A DNA stretch of 64,000 bases from NCBI GenBank assembly GCA_036186865.1, contig AP025049.1, positions 27,761,692-27,825,691 on the forward strand. Reading direction: 5' to 3'. Source of the DNA: Eustoma russellianum. Its lineage: Eukaryota > Streptophyta > Magnoliopsida > Gentianales > Gentianaceae. This document shows, in pieces, positions 21,738 to 33,900 of the stretch (its first letter is position 1; every line of letters starts with the position of its first letter). The notes below the pieces were generated by a model. The model searched no databases and was not told where the DNA came from. It saw nothing but the letters and a program-made list of their open reading frames with translations. The position numbers were made by a program, and so were the translations under genes.

Positions 21738-22449
21738 GTAGGACCTGTAAGGCACCACTAGAAGGGGGTTGAATAGTGGGTGCGGAAAATTTTGTTTTTT
21801 AAAATATTTTAGCCTAATAACCCAAATTCTGAAAAGAGTTTCTATTTTCATATCCTGATTTGAAACGTTTGAAAAACTAGGTTACAGATCTTCAAAAATT
21901 CTAAAATTTGAAGAGATTCTACTTTCAGATTTTTTGAGTATTCCCTAAAAATTTCATATCAAAATTCAACCTCTAACCATTTGAAAAATTGCTTGTGGTC
22001 AGAATGCGCAAATCGTTTGCCAGTTTTGTCAGTTTCATGTTTTTGCGAAGAAATGAGATGATGTAACATGCAAGTGCCTTTATCAAATTGTTTTATCATC
22101 TTTTTTAGATCTTCGCTCCTTGATTTCAAATTTGAAATCTCGGCTTTGAGTTCAGTGTTCTCGGATTTCAATGATGAAATTTTAGACCTTAATGAATTTA
22201 TCATGCAAGACGACTCTTCATTTGAATCGTTTAATTGAGACACGAGATTTGTGTTAAAAGATTCTTACAATTTCTTGTCATCAATTAAGCCTTTTTTCTT
22301 TTACAAGAGTCTTAGCAAACTTATGCAATTCAAGATATTGAACATACAAATCATGATATGATGGTTCAGAATCGAAATCGGAATCGGAATCAAAATATAC
22401 CTCACTATCAAGAAGTGGATGCCTTTGGCTTGGCCTACCTTCTCGCTCA
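21738..22449 (-). pseudogene. gag: Ty1/copia gag C-terminal remnant
   Basis: Minus-strand fragments look like the coiled-coil C-terminal region of large copia Gag proteins. At about 22281-22440 there is a Ser/Asp-rich stretch followed by YHDLYVQYLELHKFAKTLVKEKRL. At 21959-22243 there is INSLRSKISSLKSENTEL and then FDKGTCMLHHLISSQKHETDKTG, the familiar 'short run, SSQK, DKTG' pattern. The two parts are in different frames. A word similar to the start of some copia LTRs (AGAAGGGGGTTGAATAG) lies at about 21761-21777 on the opposite strand. No RT or integrase is present. The right side is cut by the C-family LTR at about 22449. Confidence 0.6.
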
Positions 22450-23185
22450 GCCTGCGCCGGCCTACCCATGTACGGTTCGCTGGCTGTACTTCACTACAGA
22501 GAGTACCAGGTGTCAATGCATAACACGTCATAGTCCATGACAAAATTTATGGACTTTCATGTCTTCATCTTAACAGGTATGCAAAAACTTAGGCAAAATA
22601 AAAACTTTTAAACAAAACATTCTGAATATCCGACATTAGGTTTACAACCATGTCTATGAAATAAAAAGGAAAATCTGAAATTAATGTTCCAACATAAGTC
22701 CATCAAAACATAAACCCATCATAGTAAAATCCTTAAGCTGCCATCCACTCGTACGTCTATGGATATAGAACTCTAGGCTCATCATCAATCCACTCTACAC
22801 CATTGCCTGCAGGCTCTGGGGAAAAATAAGAGGGTGAGTGACAAAGTCACCAGCAAGTACACTATAAAAAATCAAGAATTAAATGGAAAGTATACACAAG
22901 AACCAAATCCCAAGAATTTGGATTCCCAACATACCTGACCTTCAATCCATTAGCCGCAAAGGAAACTAAGATCATAACTTATGTGACGAAAATAATAAGA
23001 TCATAACTTACGTGACATTAAATAATAATATCATAACCTAAGTAACGGTACATCAAGCCTTTGACTAGCAATTAGATGCAATGTGTATGAATATGTAAAA
23101 GTGATGCAATATGATAAGATGAGAATTAATTCGATCTTTCTTTCTTTCAAAACACAATCGTCATAAAACAAAAATAGAGAGTGTC

Positions 23186-23433
23186 CAGATCTATTATATC
23201 TGGATCTGAGGCGGTCATATCATTCCCTTTAGATCTATTGTTTCCGGATCTGAAAATAGTCATACAATCACTCATCGTCATCAGGTCTATTCTGTCCGGC
23301 ATGAACGGTCATAAATCATCATTACTTGGTCTATTCTCTCCGGGCCTGAGTGGTCATAAATTATCATCATTAGGTCTATTCTCTCCGGGCCTGAACGTTC
23401 ATACTCATCATCAGATCAATTAACCCCGGATCT
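23186..23433 (-). repeat. Diverged stem-loop repeat array in the C LTR
   Basis: Six units of about 40-50 bp alternate CAGATC...GGATCTG and CAGGTC...GGGCCTG types, each followed by a GGTCAT-like word. The same array is at 31022-31272 and 41177-41422 in the other C LTRs. It is related to the regular 43-bp array in the D LTRs. Confidence 0.8.
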
Positions 23434-25137
23434 GGAGCGTGTTGCGCTGGCCAGGAATTAATGGTACCAATAGGAGTCTTTCTTTCAAAACTGAGATCTT
23501 TCTTTAAAAGAGCTTTTCTTAAATTTCTTTGGCATAAAATCTATCCTGTAAATTGTATGAACATGGACAATTCAATGTATGATATGCGACATGCAAGTTA
23601 TGCCTAAATACATCATATAACACATATACGAACTTGTCCCTTAAGCTGGAAAAATATTCCAGCATTAACGCTATGTTCATACGGACTCAAACTTACCAAT
23701 TCAGGGACCATTTTCAGAAACTTATGCCACATATATGCACAATGGGATCTTAGTTATATGCCATAAAAATTTCGTAACATTTCGAGGTGATTAAAACCCT
23801 CAAATCATTAAATTATTGAAAAGGGGTACTGCTAAAACCAGCAGTGCAGTACCCGCCCTTACCTTAATTGCAAGGGCGTTAAAACATTATTCAATTTGGG
23901 CCATCACCTGGAAAACATGGATAAAACATCAAGAAAAAATATTTGTATGGCCAAACATCACATACAAGTCTAAATAAACAAGATTAAGGTCTCACCATAC
24001 ATGCAATCAATCTATCCTGTTTTCCAGTTTTGTGCCGCTAACTTCCATTCAACTGTTAACTCTTAAAACAGTGGTTTCAAGCTAATTTCCTTACATGGAC
24101 ATCTTCATCTATGTCTTAGGTAATTACCATAAAAATTGCAAGGCAATCCCATAGGTTTAGATGGTCATTTAATTATTTTTTCAAGTCTAGGTACATGCAG
24201 AATCTGTGGTGACCAGTTGTAACTAAAAATTCCATTAGGATAAACCCAAACTTCTTTTTCCAAAATTCCAACTCACAAATTTAATACACATATAAGGCTA
24301 TCATCATACATTTAGCCAAATTGCACGCTCCTAAGGTCCGGTTTCAGGTCAAACAATTAGCTACTCAAAATTGTCCAGTTCCAGTAAATCTGCCTTTCAT
24401 CTCGTTTTCTTGTTCAACACTCTCCAACTAACTCAAATTCCATAAAATAACTTATTAACCACTAATTACATACTTTAACATAATCATTCCAAGTTTCATA
24501 ATATTCTTTAGGCTACACATGAACCATTCCCAAAACAGCCTTGCAAAGTTACACATAGGACACGCCATCTTCATACATTTCACATCTCATAAGATTTACT
24601 CTTATCAAAACTAATTCATGCATCAAATAATCACCACAAACAGCCCGTTTTTGGTGAGTAATAGATTTCATAGCATATTCAAGTCTGAACACATAACAAA
24701 TCCATATAGTGATTTATCCAATCATGCCAACACTCTTCTTTATTTTGTACTTCATAAAGCCCATTCTTAACAAGGATTAATTTCACTATCCATCTATCCA
24801 CCAAAACCGTCCCCTATTGTGAGAATTATGTCCCATACCATGTTTAAATTAGACATGCAACACATCCATAGAGAGAATCACTTCACATGCAAACACTTTC
24901 TTTTATGAAAACCTAAGTTCTCATGCTTTGAACTTAGAACTTCAACTAGGATTCATGACTTAAAATGGCTAGTCATTCAAGCATACACTTCACAAATAAG
25001 TCGAGATTGTCTAGAGTATACTTGCCTCTTTGAGCTAGAAACTTTCCTTAGCTTGAGCCTTGGTTGAAATGGATTGAAGTTTTCCTCCAACTTCAACACA
25101 TAGCACACAGTTTTGGGGAGGGGAGAGAGATGAACAT

Positions 25138-25270
25138 CATCATCATCATCATCATCCCAGTATATCCCAACGACAGCAAACGCTATCGCTAGGGTCTGGG
25201 GAGGGTAATTGGTAGGCAGACAATACCTCTGTCCCAAGGGATAGAGAGTCTGCTTCCAGTGAGACCCCCA
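25138..25270 (-). mobile_element. 5'-truncated SINE with ATG-repeat tail
   Basis: 133-bp insertion in the C1 LTR, flanked by a perfect 19-bp duplication (25119-25137 and 25271-25289, starting AGGGGAGAGAGATG). On the minus strand it has CACTGGAAGCAGACTCTCT, CTGCCTACCAATTACCCTCC and CCAGACCC, and ends in TACTGGG plus (ATG)n. This matches my memory of the 3' half of tobacco TS-type SINEs, which end in TACTGGG plus TTG repeats. The tRNA-related head with the polymerase III promoter is missing. The middle C LTR shows the empty site near 32770. It was mobilised by a LINE protein in trans. Confidence 0.8.
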
Positions 25271-26201
25271 AGGGGAGAGAGATGAACATTAGCTACTGTT
25301 TTGAATGAAGAAACAACTAGATTGAGGCTATAATGCACTTACCAAAATAGTGCTTAAATGGAGATTGAAAAGAATTCAACCCACTAAGATATTAGCTTCT
25401 CTTAGTATCTTGAAAAATCTTCACCTAGTGGCCGTTGAAGGTCACGGTTTTGGCAAGAAAAGAGAGGTACCATGTGAGCTTTATCATTTGAAATATGGAA
25501 TTCACTTAGGAACTTCAACATGCAACTTACCTAGATGAGTCTTTGAAGCTTGAAGATGAAGATGATCTTGAGTTTCCTAGCTCAATCCTAGCCATATGCA
25601 ATGATGATGATGGAGGAATTGCCTAAGTGTTTAATGAGTCTTTAGTGGTTTTCTTGGGTAAACTCTTAAGAGTGTTGAGAGTTGAAGATGAAGGGAAGCT
25701 TCTAGGTTAAATTGAAGAAAGCTTCATGGTTTATAGGGAAGGGGAAGCCAGCGGTCATGGGTCAAAGGAGGCAATAGATTCTCATGTGAACATAGGAAAC
25801 CATGAAAGCATTTCTTTGTGTCTTGCATTTTGACCACCTTTGTCCCCCATGCCTACATTTTATTTTTATTTTATTATGGTGGTCTTAGAATGAAATATTT
25901 AAGACTTTAGGAGGATTCTAGAATCTCCTATACCCATGTTGACTGAATTCTATAAGGGGTTGGGGAGGGTATTATTGTCATTTCACTTGTGTCATGAGAC
26001 ACACTTATATAATTATACCATTCCTTATAATATTTACTTTAAGGAAATTTAATTGAAGAATCATAAAACATAATAAAATGCACTTTGAAGGACTAACATT
26101 TTATTAAACCATGTCATACGAGTCTTAAGTACAAAACGAATCCCGTTGGGTACAACATCCTCCCCCCTTATCACAAGTTTTGTCCTCGAAACTTAAGAGT
26201 A

Positions 26202-28695
26202 CTAGTCAAAGAGATGTGGATACGAGCTCCTCATACCTTCTTCAGTCTCCCAAGTGGTTTCATCAACAAAGTGGTGCTTCCACTGCACCTTAACCATGGG
26301 GATAGATCGTTTCCTTAGAGGCTTTTCCTTCCGGTCAATGATCCTCTCCGGCTCTTCTTCGTAAGACATATCGGCTTCAATTTTCAATGGCTGCTCTTTG
26401 ATGATATGGCTGGGCTCATGCACATACCGGATAAGCTGGGATACGTGAAATACATCATGCAACTGAGACAGCGATGACGGTAGTGCTAATCGGTAGGCGG
26501 CTTCTCTAATCCTTTCAAGAATTTCATATGGCCTGATCAATCTTGGACTCAGTTTACCCTTTATGCCAAATATTTTAACGCCCTTCGACGGCGACACCTT
26601 TAAGAACACTTTCTCGCCTGCCTGGAATTCCACCGGTCGATGCTTTTCGTCGGCCCAAACTTTGTTTCTATTTTGTGCCGCTTTCAATCTTTTCTTGGCA
26701 ATCATCACCTTTTCTCGGGTTTGCTCCACTAGGTCAGGTACTGTAAAAATCTTGTCTCCAATTTCGTCCCAGTAAAGTAGAGATCGACACTTTCTTCCAT
26801 ACAACGCTTCATAAGGGGCCATGCCAATGGATCGGTGATAGCTATTATTATAGGAAAACTCAACCAACTTTAGGCTTTTGTCCCAACTCCCTCCAAAATC
26901 AAAGATACCAGCTCGTAACACGTCCTCCAACGTTTGCATTGTTCTTTCCGATTGACCATCAGTTTGAGGGTGGTACGCTGGACTCATCCGAATCTCAGTG
27001 CCCGTTGCCTTCTGGAAGGCTGTCCAAAATCTAGAAGTGAAGCGATGGTCGCGGTCACAAACTATACTCATGGGTACTCCGTGGAAGCATACAATCTGAT
27101 CGATACACATAGTAGCCAATTTCTCCATAGAGGCTTTGATCGACATGACCATGAAATAGGCGGACTTCGTCAAACAATCAACCACTACCCATATAGCATC
27201 ATATCCATTCCTTGTCCTCGGTAAGTCAGTCACAAAATCCATAGTGATGTGATCCCATTTCCACTCAGGAACTTCAAGAGGTTGCAACAATCCTGCGGGT
27301 ATTTGATGTTTCGCTTTTACCTTTTGGCAAATAAGACATATCTCAACGAATTCAGCAATCTGCTTTTTCATACCATGCCACCAGAACTTTTGCTTTAAGT
27401 CTTGATACATTTAGTTGGCTCCTGGATGAATAGATAGGCGCGAACTATGAGCTTCCTGAAGGACTTCATTCTTTATGTCATCGTCATTGGGTACGCACAA
27501 TCGACCTCTGAACCACAAGTTGACATCATTTCTGACCTCAAAATCTTCAGATGGCTTCATTTCTAACTTATCCTTAATCCTCTTCAAAGTCTCATCTTTT
27601 CCTTGACCTTCTCTAATTTTGTCGATTAATGATGGAATCAACACCAACTTAGCAAGTACATTATCAATGGAATCAACCACTTCAAGATCAAACTCTTCTA
27701 TATCACGCTCCAAAGGTGGTTGACGCAGATGGCTTGTCTTCCGACCCAAAGCATCGGCAACTCTATTGGCTTTTACCGGATGGTACTGGATGGAGAGATC
27801 ATAATCCTTTATCAACTCTAGCCATCAGCGTTGGCGCATATTCAACTCTTTTTGGGTGAAAAGGTACTTAAGGCTTTTGTGGTCGGTAAAGATTTCGCAC
27901 CTTCCACCGTATAGATAATGTCTCCATATCTTCAGAGCAAAAACTACGGTTGCAAGTCAAGATCTTGTACTATATGATTCTGTTCAAACGGCTTTAGCTG
28001 ACGAGATGCACATGCGATCACTCAATCTTTCTGCATTAATACACATCCGAGACCATTTTTCGAGGCATCGCTATATACCACAAAACTCTCACCGGGGATA
28101 GGTTGAGCCATAACTGGAGCAGATGTCAACTTCTCTTTCAATTCGGCAAAGCTCCTTTCGAAGTCGGAATTCCATTCGAACTTTGTCTTTTTCTGTGTCA
28201 ATCGGGTGAGAGACATATCGATTCGGGAAAATCCTTCAACAAAACTCCGCACTTCTGTAACGTTCGTTGGCCTTAACCATTCTGTGATTGCTTCAATCTT
28301 CTTGGGATCCACCGATATCCCATCCTTAGATATGACATGGCCTAGAAATGATACGCTGTGCAGCCAAAATTCCCACTTGCTGAATTTGGCGTATAGTTGC
28401 TTCTTTCGTAAGATATCAAGAACAATCCTCAAATAGACTGTGTGGGACTCTTCGTCTGATGAATAAATCAAGATATCATCAATGAAAACCAACACAAACT
28501 TATCCAATTGCTCCTGAAATACTCGATTCTTAAGGTCTATAAACGCAGCTGGGGCGTTTGTCAATCCGAATGGCATCACGAGAAATTTGTAATGCCCATA
28601 ATGCGTCCTGAACGCAGTCTTAGGTATATCCTGAGCTTTGATCTTCAGCTGAAAATATCCAGATCGCAAATCAACTTTACGAAGACTCATGCTCT
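26202..28695 (-). pseudogene. pol: Family C RT, RNase H, integrase and chromodomain (C1, exon 3)
   Basis: Third coding part of C1 gag-pol. RT has LRSGYFQLKIK, PFGLTNAPAAF and catalytic FIDD. Ten codons present in C2 (LGLARYYHKF) are missing after EVRSF. RNase H runs about 27800-28150 with a frame break. Integrase has a zinc-binding start (HSSRLSIHPG...CLICQ) split by a TAA at 27411-27413, then ITMDFVTDLP, IVCDRD and DGQSERTMQ (D, D, E). The last ~60 residues form a chromodomain (SYEEEPERIIDRKEK...VQWKHH...TWETEE), which may guide insertion to marked chromatin. The exon also starts with a TGA and a small deletion. Inactive. Confidence 0.92.
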
Positions 28696-28765
28696 CTGCA
28701 TCAAGATATCTTTAGACAGTGCTCAAAACAAAATATTATTGAAATGACACTTATTAATTTCTTAC
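28696..28765 (-). other. Intron 2 of C1 gag-pol (70 bp)
   Basis: Minus strand GTAAGAAATTAATAAG...TTGATGCAG, inside RT between LFDQLR and the KIDLRSGY motif. An in-frame TAA lies three codons in. C2 and D1 have the same intron in the same place. Confidence 0.85.
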
Positions 28766-29607
28766 CCGAAGCTGGTCAAATAGGTCATCGATTCTAGACA
28801 GAGGGTACTTATTCTTTATTGTAATCTTGTTGAGCTCTTTATAATCTATGCACAGACGCAGGCTTCCATCCTTTTTCTTTACGAATAACACTAGAGCACC
28901 CCAAGGTGAGACACTTGGATGGATAAGCTTCTTCTTTAATGGCTCATGCAATTGCTCTTTGAGTTCTTTCAACTCAGCAGGCGCCATTCGATAAGGTGCC
29001 TTTGATATAGGCTCGGCTCCCAGAATTAGATTGATTTCAAATGAGATCTCTCGATCTAGAGGAAGGCCCAGTAATTCCTCTAGAAAGACATCAGGATACT
29101 CCTGAACTACCGGAACTTGAGAAAAATCAGATGGCGCTTGATCGAAACTTAGAGCATAAACTAGGAATCCCTCATGTCCTTTCTTCAATGCACTACAGAC
29201 ATGGATCGCATTCACATAGATATTCTTGGGGAATTTCCTCAATTTCGAGCCTCCATTAAAAGTTACTTCCTCATGTGCTGGGTCCTTAATAGTAACCCGC
29301 CTTTCACTGTAATCAATGTGTGCGCAATTCTTAGAGAGCCAATCCATTCCAAGAATTATGTTGAAGTCGCTCATGTTTATTGGGATCAAATCTGCTACAA
29401 ACCGTTGTTCGTCGAACTCAATCTCCTAACCCTTGTATAATTGATGGGAAACAAGCACCTGATCACCAGCTGCTTGAACTCTATATGGCGTCCCAAGATG
29501 GACTAGGGTATGATCAATATTCTTCGTAAACTTCCTTGAGATAAATGAGTGGCTAGCGCCACTGTCAAACAACACATTTGCAGGCACACTACATACTAAG
29601 ATAGTTC
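28766..29607 (-). pseudogene. pol: Family C protease and RT N-terminus (C1, exon 2)
   Basis: Begins at the intron 1 acceptor. Aspartic protease: NVLFDSGASHSFIS, then the ILGMDWL flap-side motif near 29340. After a linker (EYPDVFLEELLGLP) the RT starts with APYRMAPAELKELKEQL, SPWGALVLFVKKKDGSLRLCIDYKELN and RIDDLFDQLR. A frame break is seen near 29420. The next residues lie in exon 3. Confidence 0.88.
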
Positions 29608-29688
29608 CTGAATCATACAAAATTGACTAAGCAACAACAAGCAACAATATCTTGTAAAATATAACCTTGCATAATTCTTAAAAAATAC
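29608..29688 (-). other. Intron 1 of C1 gag-pol (81 bp)
   Basis: Minus strand GTATTTTTTAAG...TATGATTCAG between the end of gag and the protease. A TAA stop follows within three codons of the donor. Removal would join gag and protease in one frame. Donor GTATTT is weaker than GTAAGA in D1. Confidence 0.75.
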
Positions 29689-30919
29689 TAGTCACAACAT
29701 CAGTAGCTTCATCAACAGCAGCATCGGTCATAACATGAACCCTTGCATTTACGCCCTGACGATGGTTCCTTAGTTGCTGTTGCTGCTGGGATCCTTTCTC
29801 TGGGCAATCCTTATTCATATGGCCGACTTTTCCACATCCAAAACAAGTGGTCCCCTTGTCTGGACAGTTCTTAATCACGTGACCCACCTTACCACAACCA
29901 AAACACTTCCCTGCCTGAATAAAGCACTCTCCCACATTATTCTTCTGGCAATGAGGACACACTAGAATAGCTGGCTGCTGCTGTTGACCCTGATTCTTTT
30001 GCTGCAAGCGGCGCTAGAAACGATTCTGATTCTTTCCCTAACGACCAGGTCCTCTGAAATTCTGCTTTGTTGTCTTACGGGATCCCCTATTACCAGATGT
30101 TTCTCTTCCCCTTTTCTGACCAATCTCATCACGACGAATGATGTCCCTCTCAATCCGATAACAGGCATCAAGTAACGCTCCGAAATTTGCAGGATTTGCA
30201 TTAACCAACCAAATTCTGATCCTCGGATTCAATCCTCTTTCAAATTTCAACATCTTAGTCTCTTCGTCATTCATCGTTGAAAGCTAAAATCTCCCCAAGG
30301 CTATAAATTTATTAGCATAGTCCACAACAGCCATTCCTAGCTCTTGCTTTAACGATTCAAATTCATGTCTCTTTGTAGCTTGACTAAAGGAGGTATGTAG
30401 AACTTGTTGAACTCTTGTAAAAATATCTCCCATGGTATTGGTCTTGGTAAAGATTGCAAATTTGCTTTCCACCATTGATTTGCTTCTCCAAGAAAGAATG
30501 GTCTAATAGCTTGGGTTTTCATTTCTTCGGGTGCACGGATTAACTCAACACAGTTCTCTACCTCATCTAGCCATTTTTCCGCAGCATCGGAATCTGATTT
30601 TCCTTCGAAAGGCGGTACATTGGTTCTTTTCAGTTTCTCAAAATAGTAATGTGCATCTCTAACTGGTTCATGTGGTTGAGGAGGGGCATTCTGCTACATC
30701 ATAACCTGGCCAATCTGCGTCATAGTTTGGCAGAAAGCCTGAAAGGCATGGATATCAGGATCATCTGAGGTAAAGGCCCCTGAGGTGGATGATTATTCTA
30801 AGCAGGAGGTGGTTCTGATCCTGCGGTGGTGGTGGCAGAGGAACCTGAGCAGGTGGAGGTGGAACAGGCTCCTGTGCAGCGGACCGAGCTCTAGCGGGTC
30901 TGCCATGGGGTCGAGCCAT
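29689..30919 (-). pseudogene. gag: Family C gag (C1), broken
   Basis: Starts at ATG 30917-30919 (MARPHGRPARA) with a Pro-rich N-terminus, then a capsid domain in pieces (FEGKSDSDA region, SFSQATKRHEFESLKQELGMAVVDYANKFIALGRF, KMLKFERGLNPRIRIWLVNANPANFGALLDACYRIERD). The C-terminus has a degenerate first zinc motif (CPHCQKNNVGEC) and two almost identical CCHC knuckles in tandem (CFGCGKVGHVIKNCP and CFGCGKVGHMNKDCP); family D has only one of the latter. Frameshifts occur near 30010, 30280 and 30480. The unspliced frame ends VVTSIF and TAA just inside intron 1. Confidence 0.88.
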
Positions 30920-30949
30920 CTGCACTACAGAGCGTCAGAAAAATTCATT

Positions 30950-33900
30950 GATAAATGAGAATTAATTCGATTATTCTTTCTTTCAAAACATCATCGTCGT
31001 AAAACCAGAATAGAGAGTGTTCAGATCTATTATCTCCGGATCTGAGGCGGTCATACTATTCCCTTCAGATCTATTATTTCCAAATCTAAAAACGGTCATA
31101 CAATCAATCATCATTATCAGGTATATTCTCTCTGGGCCTGAACGGTCATAAATCATCATCAGGTCTATTCTCTCCGGGCCTAAACGGTCATAAAATCATT
31201 ATCATCAGGTTTATTCTCTCCGGGCTTGGACCGTCATACTCATCATCAGATCGATTAACCCCGGATCTGGAGCGGGTTGTGCTGGCCAGGAATTTATGGT
31301 ACCAATAGGAGTCTTTCTCCCAAAACTGGAATCTAATCTTCAAAAAGAGCTTTTCTTAAATTTCTTTGGCATAAAATCAGTCTCATAAATTGGATGAACA
31401 TGGACAATGCAATGTATGATATGCAACATGCAAGTCATGACCAAATACGTCATATAACACATATATGGACTTGTCTCTTAAGCTGGAAAATAATCCAGCA
31501 TCAACGCTCTATTCATGCAGCCTCAAAATAATCAATTCAGGGCCTATTTTCAAAAATTATGCCATACATATGCATAATAGAATCTTATCTACATGCCATA
31601 AAAATTTCGTCATATTCCAGGGTGATTAAAAGCCTCAAATCATTAAATTACTGAAAAGGTATACTGCTGAATCCAGCAGTGCAGTACCCGCCCTTACCTT
31701 TGTTTCATGGGCCATAAAACATTATTCAATTTGGGACATCACCTGGAAAACATAGCTAACACACCAAGAAATAATATTCATATGCCCACACATCACAAAC
31801 AAGTCTAAATAAACAAGGTCAAGGCTCCACAATTCATACCATCAAACTGTCTTTTTTCCAGTTTTGTGCCGCTAACTTCAACTCAGTTGTTAACCCTTAA
31901 AACAGTGGTTTCAAGCTGGTTTCCTTACTTGGACGTGCACATATATGCTTAGGTAATTACCATAAAAATTTCAAGTCAATCCGATAGGATTAAGGGGGTC
32001 ATTTAATTGTTTTTCTAAGTCTAGGTACATGCATAATATGTAGCGACCAGTTTTCACTAAAAATTCCATTGAGTCAAACCACCACTTTTTTTACAGAATT
32101 TCCACCTCATAAATTTACTACACACGTCTAGCTACCATCACACCAAAATTTAGCGGATTTGCACATTCCTAAGGTTCGTTTTAACGCCAACCAAGTTACT
32201 ACTCAAAACTGTCCAGTTTCAGGAAATCATCGTTTCATCACTTTTGTTGTTCAAGCATTACCCAACCAACTTCATTTTCCAAAAATAACTTACTAACCAC
32301 TAAATGCACACTTTAACATAATCATTCCAAGTCTCATAACATTCTTTAGGTTACACATGAACCACGCCAAAACAGCCCCATAAAACATGCTATTTTCATA
32401 CATCTTTTTCTTCATAAAGTCAATTCTTCACAAAAATTACTTCATTATCCATTTAGCCACTAAAACCGTCCCTCATTGTGAAGAATATGTCTCATACCAT
32501 GTTTAATTTAGACATGCAACATATCACTAGAGAGAATCACTTCACATACAAGCACTTTCCCTTATGAAACAACTAATTTCTTATACTTTACACTTAGTAT
32601 TCAACTAAGATTCATGACTTAAAAATAGCTAATCATTCTAGCATACACTTTCACAAATAAGTCAATATTGTCTTGAGTTGTCTCTTTGAGCTTAGAACTT
32701 TCTCTAGATTGAGCCTTGGTTGAACTAGAGTGAAGTTTCCTCCAACTTCTAGCTATTACATATGGTTTTGGAGAGGAAGTGGAAATAGATGTTAGCTACC
32801 ATTTCAACATATAATAGAGCTAGTTTGAGGCTAGATTGGCTTACCAAAATAGGATTCAAATGGGGATTGAAAGAGATTCAACCCACCAAGATGCTAGCAC
32901 CACTTAGGAACTTGAAAAATCTTTACCTAGTGACCATGAAGGTCACGGTTTTTGGCAAGGAAAGAGAGGTACAATCTGAGCTTCATCATTTGCAATATGG
33001 AATTCACTTAGGAAATTCAACATGCAACTTACCTAGATTAGTCTTTGGGGCTTGAAGATGAAGATAGCCTTGAGTCTCCCTAGCTCAATCCTAGCCGTAT
33101 GCAATGATGATGATGGAGGAATTGCCTAAGTGTTCAATGGGTCTTTAGTGGTTTGCTTGGGTAAGCTTTTGAGAGTGTTGAGAGTTGAAGATGGAGGGAA
33201 GCTTCTAGGTTAAATTGAAGAAAGTTTTATTGGGGTAGAGGGAAGGGGTAGGTGGCGGTTTTCAAGAAGGAGAGAGGGAGGAGATTCTTCGTGTGTGTGT
33301 GGCATGATCATGGGGTGTCTTGGTTCTTTGAGCCCCTTTTGACTACTTGTGGCTTTTGATGGCATGGAAAACAAACCTCATGGAATACCAAGAGGAAGGG
33401 GGCGGTGGTCTCTTGACCAAAAAGAGACAAGAAAATTCTCCATGTGTATAGAAAGCACCCTTTTGTGTCTTGCACAATTTGACCACCTTTCCAATGTTTT
33501 TATTATTGTAAATGGTAGTCTTAAGAATGGAATAAAATATTAGGAATTAAGTAGAATTCTAGAGCCTCCTATACCCATGTTGGCCGAATTTGCTAAGGGG
33601 GTTTGGGAGGGTATTTTTGTCATTTCACCTGTGTCATGAGACACACTTATATAACTATACCATTCCTTAAAATATTTACTTTAAGGAAATGTAATTAAAG
33701 AAGCAATAATAAAACTTAGCAAAATGCACTTTGAAGAACTAACATTTTATTAAATGATGCGTACAAGACGTGGGCTCCAACAATTCCACCTTCCAAACGT
33801 CCTTCACAAAGGGTTAGGCACAAGGAAGAAGACTTCCCCCTTGCTTCCTTAGTGATAAAAACATGTGGAGCAATGAGCAAGACAACCACTTCAAGATAGT

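Larger units (their letters stand above)
22450..26157 (-). mobile_element. Left (3') LTR of copy C1, slightly truncated
   Basis: On its own strand it begins TGTTGTACCC right after the polypurine tract. It lacks the last few bases (the TGTAGCGCCC seen in plus orientation at 40404), where it meets the copia remnant. It carries a tandem array of stem-loop units (23186-23433) and a SINE insertion at 25138-25270. Confidence 0.88.

Noticed and set aside
24977..25237. 86-codon frame with poly-Asp
   Set aside because: Crosses a SINE insertion and its ATG repeat tail inside an LTR; Asp run is the tail read antisense.
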